From positions 74,227,335 through 74,291,334 of the forward strand of contig NC_092354.1 of the NCBI RefSeq assembly GCF_963676685.1: a stretch of DNA of 64,000 nt. Direction: 5' to 3'. Positions 59,078-64,000 of this stretch are shown piece after piece. A program made the translations under genes and the position numbers. The DNA comes from Mytilus edulis. Lineage: Eukaryota > Mollusca > Bivalvia > Mytilida > Mytilidae. Numbering within the stretch: the stretch's first letter is position 1; each line of letters begins with the position of its first letter. The notes under the pieces are model-generated. The model was not told where the DNA came from and made no database searches. It saw nothing but the letters and a program-made list of their open reading frames with translations.

Positions 59078-59925
59078 CTGAAAGTAAACAAATAAAGGAT
59101 TATTATCATCAGTATTTTTATTACTAAAATATAATTTAGCGTACATAAAAGAACAAGACAAATATCTCATTAAATAATTTCAATTTGAATTCCAATTGAA
59201 ACTATTTCCCTATTGGTGTACTTATTTTTATATTTCTTCTGACGGAAAGTTGTACCATGAATTAAAATAAGGTTGGCATAGTTTATAGTTTACATGTTAA
59301 AGAGATATCTACCAATAAAAGTGTTTATTACGGTGCTCGGAGACTTGACACATTGACTCACAAAGGTTTTTGAAACGATGTGTTAAAAGATTAGACAACA
59401 TCATATTCTGCAACTTCATTTATTTTATTGTATAAAAAATAACAATTTATAAATTTCGTGCACACCTTGCCTCCATCAAGAACCCCCCCCCCCCCCCCCC
59501 CCCCACAATAGTATATTTGAAAGCCTTGGATGTATAAATTAATAGAAACATTAGGATCTATATATCTAAAAAAAAAAATGACACGACTATTAATTCATTC
59601 CTAAATAATTAACATTAGAAAGGGCTATATAGTTAGAAAGGGAAAACTTAGTAGTTTAAATCTCCTCATATAATTTATTCATACAATTAAATTACATAAT
59701 AAAATAATTAAAACGGAAAAAAAGTTTCAGTTATTCATATTTGTATACAATGCATTATTCCTTCTTTTCCTTCAATAATTCATTCGTACTTCGGCCGACT
59801 CTTGTATCCTTTGATCTTGTTTGATTCATGAATAAAAATACGTCATATGCTACACACAATAGTCGATTTGACAATTACCACACATTTTTAACACATATTA
59901 ATTTCCTTTTCAAATAATACTGCTC
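59078..59925. other. Likely Tctex1 first intron, nothing else recognised
   Basis: AT-rich, with a poly-C run at about 59484-59504. No upstream exon or promoter could be identified by eye. Confidence 0.4.
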
Positions 59926-59959
59926 ACAACATTAACTGCTAGAATCTTTTTTCGTACAT

Positions 59960-60155
59960 GAATTTGTCCGTTAGTTTTCTCGTACGATTGTTTTACATTT
60001 GTCATTTCGGGGCCTTTTATAGATGACTATGCGGTATGGACTTAACTAATTGTTGAAGGCCGTACGGTGAAATATAAGTGTTAATTTGTGTGTCATTTGG
60101 TCTCTTGTGGTGAGTTTTCTCATTTGCAATAACATGTATACCACATCTTCTTTAC
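59960..60155 (-). repeat. Family B repeat, minus
   Basis: CGTTAGTTTTCTCGTACGAT, TGTTTTACATTTGTCATTTC, TATAGATGACTATGCGGTAT, TTGTTGAAGGCCGTACGGTG, ACCACATCTTCTTTAC. The same order as the other minus copies. Confidence 0.8.
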
Positions 60156-60419
60156 TATATGTTCCTATAGCTTTTACTAGCTAACAGTAACTTCAAGTAC
60201 TTCTAGATCTCATATCTTTTTTGTTTTCTTTAACTCGTGCTGATTTGATAAGCTATTTTAACTGGCGGAATTAAGCGCTTTGCAAACGATTTAGTTCCGT
60301 CACATTCATTTTATGTACCCGACTTAAGTCAGAAACATGTAATTCAATGGCTGTTGTTGTTGCATGGTTGCTGTCTATCGGATTAATTTTTCTTTTATTG
60401 TTTCAACATACATCTGGCC

Positions 60420-61345
60420 GTTGGTGTTTTATTTGAATAGTTTCACAGTTTATTATGTCAGGGCCTTTAATAGTTTAATATATAGTATTGATTTGCTCAC
60501 TGTTGAAGGTCGTACAGTATCCCAATGATTTGCTCACTATGAAAGGTTTACAGTACCCCTATGATTTGCTTATTGTGAAAGATCGTACAATGCCCCAATG
60601 ATTTACTAACTGTGAAAGGTCGTACAGTACCCCATTGATTTGCTCACTGTGAAAGGTCGTACAGAACCCCAAATGATTTGCTCACTGTGAAAGGTTGTAA
60701 AGTACCCCAATTATTTGCTCACTGTGAAAGGTTGTACAGTACCCCGAATGATTTTCTCACTGTGAAAGGTTGTACAGTACACCAATGGTTTGCTCACTGT
60801 GAAAGGTCGTACAGAACCCCAATGATTTGCTCACTGTGAAAGGTTGTACAGTACCCCAAATAATTTGCTCACTGTGAAAGATTGAACAGTACCCCAATGG
60901 TTAGCTCACTGTGAAAGGTCGTACAGAACCCCAATGATTTGCTCACTGTGAAAGGTTGTACAGTACCCCAAATGATTTGCTCACTGTGAAAGGTTGTACA
61001 GTACCCCAATTATTTGCTCACTGTTAAAGGTTGTACAGTACCCAAATGATTTGCTCACTGTGAAAGGTTGTACAGTACACCAATGGTTTGCTCACTGTGA
61101 AAGGTTGTACAGTACCCCAATGATTTGCTCACTGTGAAAGGTTGTACAGTACCCCAAATAATTTGCTCACTGTGAAAGATTGTACAGTACCCCAATGGCT
61201 TGCTCACTGTGAAGGGTCGTACAGTACACCAATGATTTGCTCACTGTTAAAGGTCGTACAGAGCCCCTTACGTTATTTGCATCATTATCCTTCAGTCTTT
61301 GTTGGGTAGTTGTCTCATTGCCAATTATATCATATCTTATTGTCT
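60420..61345 (-). repeat. Family B repeat split by an internal minisatellite
   Basis: It begins like other minus copies (TTTCACAGTTTATTATGTCA, GGGCCTTTAATAGTTT). It enters the array at TTTGCTCACTGTTGAAGGTC and resumes after it with TTGGGTAGTTGTCTCATTGC, CAATTATATCATATCTTATT. Confidence 0.75.
60493..61266. repeat. ~37-bp minisatellite, ~20 units, inside family B
   Basis: The unit is TTTGCTCACTGTGAAAGGTT, GTACAGTACCCCAATGA. Variants are GGTCGTACAG, AACCCC, ACACC and CCCCAAATGA/CCCCAAATAA. The starting unit equals the GCTCATTGTTGAAGGCCGTACGG segment of family B, so it is an expansion of that segment. Confidence 0.92.
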
Positions 61346-61754
61346 TTTCGATCTTTAGTTATATCTTATATGTGTTCCGAGTTGAAGACAGTACCAAAGT
61401 TGCTGGTTGGATTGAAATACAGAAAAAAAACAGACACTTTTATTATTGGGGGACAAAGCTGTAGGATTGTACATCTACGGTAGTAGGTGTATGTATAATT
61501 TATAAAATTCGTGCGTCCGTCTGTCTATCTATTTGTCTTTCTCAAGCCAGGTTAAATTTGTGGTTTTGCGAGAGTTAATCATGAAATTTGGGGTACATCA
61601 ATTAGTAAACCTGTTCATTTGAATGAATTCGTTTAAAGATATATACATGTATGCCAACATAAAGTTTTTACCAGGATTTTGCAGTTACCTGAACAGTATG
61701 GAAGGGAATATCCGCCATAATTATTCAATTCTTAATTTGTGAAATGCAATTTCT

Positions 61755-61850
61755 TTATTCAAGAAGTTTGAAAAGTCTATAATGAAATAGTTTCACAATA
61801 TTCCACACGAGGTCGCTATTTCATTCTAGACTTGTCAAACTTCTTGATTT
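61755..61850. repeat. Short hairpin inverted repeat
   Basis: CAAGAAGTTTGAAAAGTCTA, TAATGAAATAG is mirrored by CTATTTCATTCTAGACTTGT, CAAACTTCTTG. It is followed (61980-62165) by loose repeats of AAATTAAGAAATTACATGTT type. Confidence 0.7.
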
Positions 61851-62378
61851 GTAACATGTTGATTTGTAACTTGTAGTTTTTCTTTAGAAACGGAACTTCT
61901 CATTGACTGGACGCGGGAAAAATTTTGCAGACGCGATCTCACCAAACGTGACTCAAACAAAGTAACTACATTTCACATACTGTATTAAGAAATTTATAGA
62001 AATTCATGTAACGAATGAAGAAAATACGTGAACAAATTAAGAAATTGTGTTTACACCTTAAGTATTTACATTTTACAAATCAAGAAATGTAGAAATTGAC
62101 GTAACGGATTGAAAGAATACATGTTACAAATTAAGAAATTACATGTTACGAATATAGAAATTGTATTTCACAAATAAAGAATTGCATAATTATGGCCATA
62201 GAACATTGATATATGAAAGTGTGCGCGTGGTATTAAACAATGTATATACAGGAAGATATATATATTCTTATGTAAACAGAAAATACAAAATCTTTTCTAA
62301 AAGATTGTTTTCTATATATATTCTATGCCTTTTGAATAATGTTGGTTTGAAAATAAAAGTATTTAGATTAACAGAGAG

Positions 62379-62670
62379 TGTGTCAAAGAGACAAGAATCC
62401 GACCAAAGAACAGATAACAACTCCGGGCCACCAATGGTTCTTCAAAGAAGCGAGAAAATCTCTTATTGGGATGACGACTCCTAAACAATAATACATCCTA
62501 TTTCAGCAAAATATCTGCCAAACAAAACTTCGAAACATATAAATGAAACAATATTTATAAAGCACACAAGACTAACAAAGGCTATAGGTTCCTGACTTGG
62601 GACAATTATACGGAGGTGTTAAACATGATTTGTGGGATCTCAACCCTTCCTTAGACCTGGCCTTGAAGGC
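62379..62670 (+). repeat. Family A repeat, degenerate
   Basis: GTGTCAAAGAGACAAGAATC, CGACCAAAGAACAGATAACA, AAGACTAACAAAGGCTATAG, TCCTGACTTGGGACAATTAT and GGTGTTAAACATGATTTGTG, CTCAACCCTTCCTTAGACC. All modules are present but diverged. The open frame at 62161-62484 runs partly into it and is chance. Confidence 0.75.
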
Positions 62671-62689
62671 ATAAAACTTTGCTCAGTGC

Positions 62690-62810
62690 TCGGAGCACAA
62701 AAATCATGTTTGTATGTCTTTTTCAATTTTAGTCATGGCGTTGTCATTTTTATTTATTTTTGATCTATGAGTTTGACTGTCCCTCTGATATCTTTTGTCC
62801 CTCCTTAACT
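62690..62810 (+). repeat. Family C repeat fragment
   Basis: TTGTATGTCTTTTTCAATTT, TAGTCATGGCGTTGTCATTT, GATCTATGAGTTTGACTGTC, CCTCTGATATCTTTTGTCCC. It follows family A with no gap, suggesting that A and C may belong to one larger element. Confidence 0.55.
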
Positions 62811-62864
62811 GACATGCCAGCTGATGTCATCGATTAAACCGAATTCATCATATATATATTGTAT

Positions 62865-63918
62865 ATATGTTCCGGACCATATTAGTATTTGGACCATACG
62901 CGTATGGTCATGACCATATGCGTATACTCATATGGTCCGACCATACGCGTATGGTCCGACCGTACGCGTATGGTCGGACCATATGAGTATAATACTCGTT
63001 TGGTTATTAACGGGCCGGACCATATGAGTATTTGGACCATATAGGTATATCTATTTTTCCAAATTACATTATAAACGTTTCAATAATACAAGAACTTTAT
63101 CTAAAAAAAACAGTGATGGTTTAAAACATGACAATTTTTTAATTTTATAATAAAAAAAAACTACGTAAAAATTTAATATTGATGCCATAGTTAGTTTTCA
63201 TCGCTAGTTACATTAGTGCATGTAGGCTTGGATGACATTCACTTCCACATGGTATCATAGCTTTTTTGCATTTGCAAGTTTTGTGCACGATCTTTTTCAT
63301 TTACACATTTTGTTTGCGAGTGAAAAACAAGCCTTTTTTGCAGCTGCGTACAGTGATACCGAGGTCTTTGGCAATTCTGATGTCTACAGTGTTTTTAAGA
63401 AGCTCTAGATCTCAAATATCGTAAAATGGTTGACTGCAATACACCATCTTCACAACACAACTTAAATAAACTAATAGTATGCTACTTTCCTGTGACTTCT
63501 TATGTAACAGTTCATTAAGAAATTTTTGGAATTTAATTTTTTAGTCGACATATTGCCATTTACTCGTAATAACAAATCGGTTATGACCATCGGTAATGAC
63601 CATCGGTATAAAATGTGTTTACTTTAAATTTGACAATTAAGTAAAATTAACAATGTGAAACTTCTTATTTTTATTTAGCTTATCTTTTTATTATAATATA
63701 ACGATAAAATTACCTATATGATAGCGTCTTTTGAATGAACGGTCATACCATATGAAGAGTTTAGAAGTATTAAAAGTAAACTGTAACAGAGTGTTAATTA
63801 CCCCGACCATACGCGTATGGTCCGACCATACGCGTATGTTCGGACCATATGAGTATATACCCATATGGTCATGACCATACGCGTATGGTCCAAATACTCA
63901 TATGGTCCGGAACATATA
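62865..63918. mobile_element. 1.05-kb inverted-repeat element with GACCATACGCGTATGGTC motifs
   Basis: The left end (TATATGTTCCGGACCATATT, AGTATTTGGACCATACGCGT, ATGGTCATGACCATATGCGT) and the inverse of the right end (...CATGACCATACGCGTATGGT, CCAAATACTCATATGGTCCG, GAACATATA) agree over at least 70 bases. Both ends hold several palindromes of GACCATACGCGTATGGTC type. The middle (63060-63790) is AT-rich. Confidence 0.8.
63190..63440 (-). pseudogene. Possible decayed open frame inside the right-edge element
   Basis: Minus strand reads MVYCSQPFYDI, a stop, DLELLKNTVDIRIAKDLGIT, VRSCKKGLFFTRKQNV, a stop, then KKIVHKTCKCKKAMIPCGSE, CHPSLHA. The Cys-rich patch CKCKKAMIPCGSEC might be a relic of a Cys-rich (zinc-binding) domain. 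It is weak: two stops, short, and no family match recognised. Confidence 0.2.
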
Positions 63919-64000
63919 TATTAAAGAATTGGACATGTTTTATATAAATAAGTAAATAACACTAACCTGCGGTACACGTTTTCGTTTGTTAATATTCCTC

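Overview
The window is animal nuclear DNA and most likely comes from a marine mussel (Mytilidae, probably Mytilus). It is AT-rich, its genes are split by GT-AG introns, and most of the rest is repeats. Two of the repeat families recur many times here in both orientations; I recognise them as abundant in mussel genomes. The organism call rests on pattern recognition, not on a search.

Three host genes are supported. (1) The last two coding exons of an NAD(P)H-hydrate epimerase (NAXE) lie at 7605-7866 and 9356-9585 on the + strand; the earlier exons are outside the window or unseen. (2) A large + strand gene runs from 23990 to 55529. Fourteen coding exons join in phase to about 660 codons of a type I membrane protein: signal peptide, long Cys-containing and N-glycosylated ectodomain, one C-terminal membrane helix and a short tail with an NPAY motif. 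It resembles metazoan proteins of unknown function thought to carry LolA-like folds. The initiator exon was not found. (3) A Tctex1-family dynein light chain (DYNLT5-like, 190 aa) lies on the - strand at 58452-59024 in one coding exon.

The introns of gene 2 hold the most unusual structure. The intron after exon d carries about 10.6 kb of a 57-bp minisatellite (about 186 units). Its first unit begins inside exon d, so every unit copies the exon 3' end and its 5' splice site. A smaller array just upstream of exon l repeats that exon's 3' splice site and first codons. The intron before exon d holds a 4.65-kb DNA transposon with about 830-bp terminal inverted repeats and arrays of palindromic 18-mers.

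Other mobile or repeated DNA: a decayed DIRS-like retroelement on the - strand at the left edge; a decayed Tc1/mariner element (49321-50554); tRNA-like SINEs; several MITE-like inverted-repeat elements; two mussel repeat families (called A and B here); a minisatellite grown inside a family B copy (60493-61266); and, at the right edge, an element built from palindromic GACCATACGCGTATGGTC motifs. Stretches described as empty are ones where I could read no gene or recognisable repeat.
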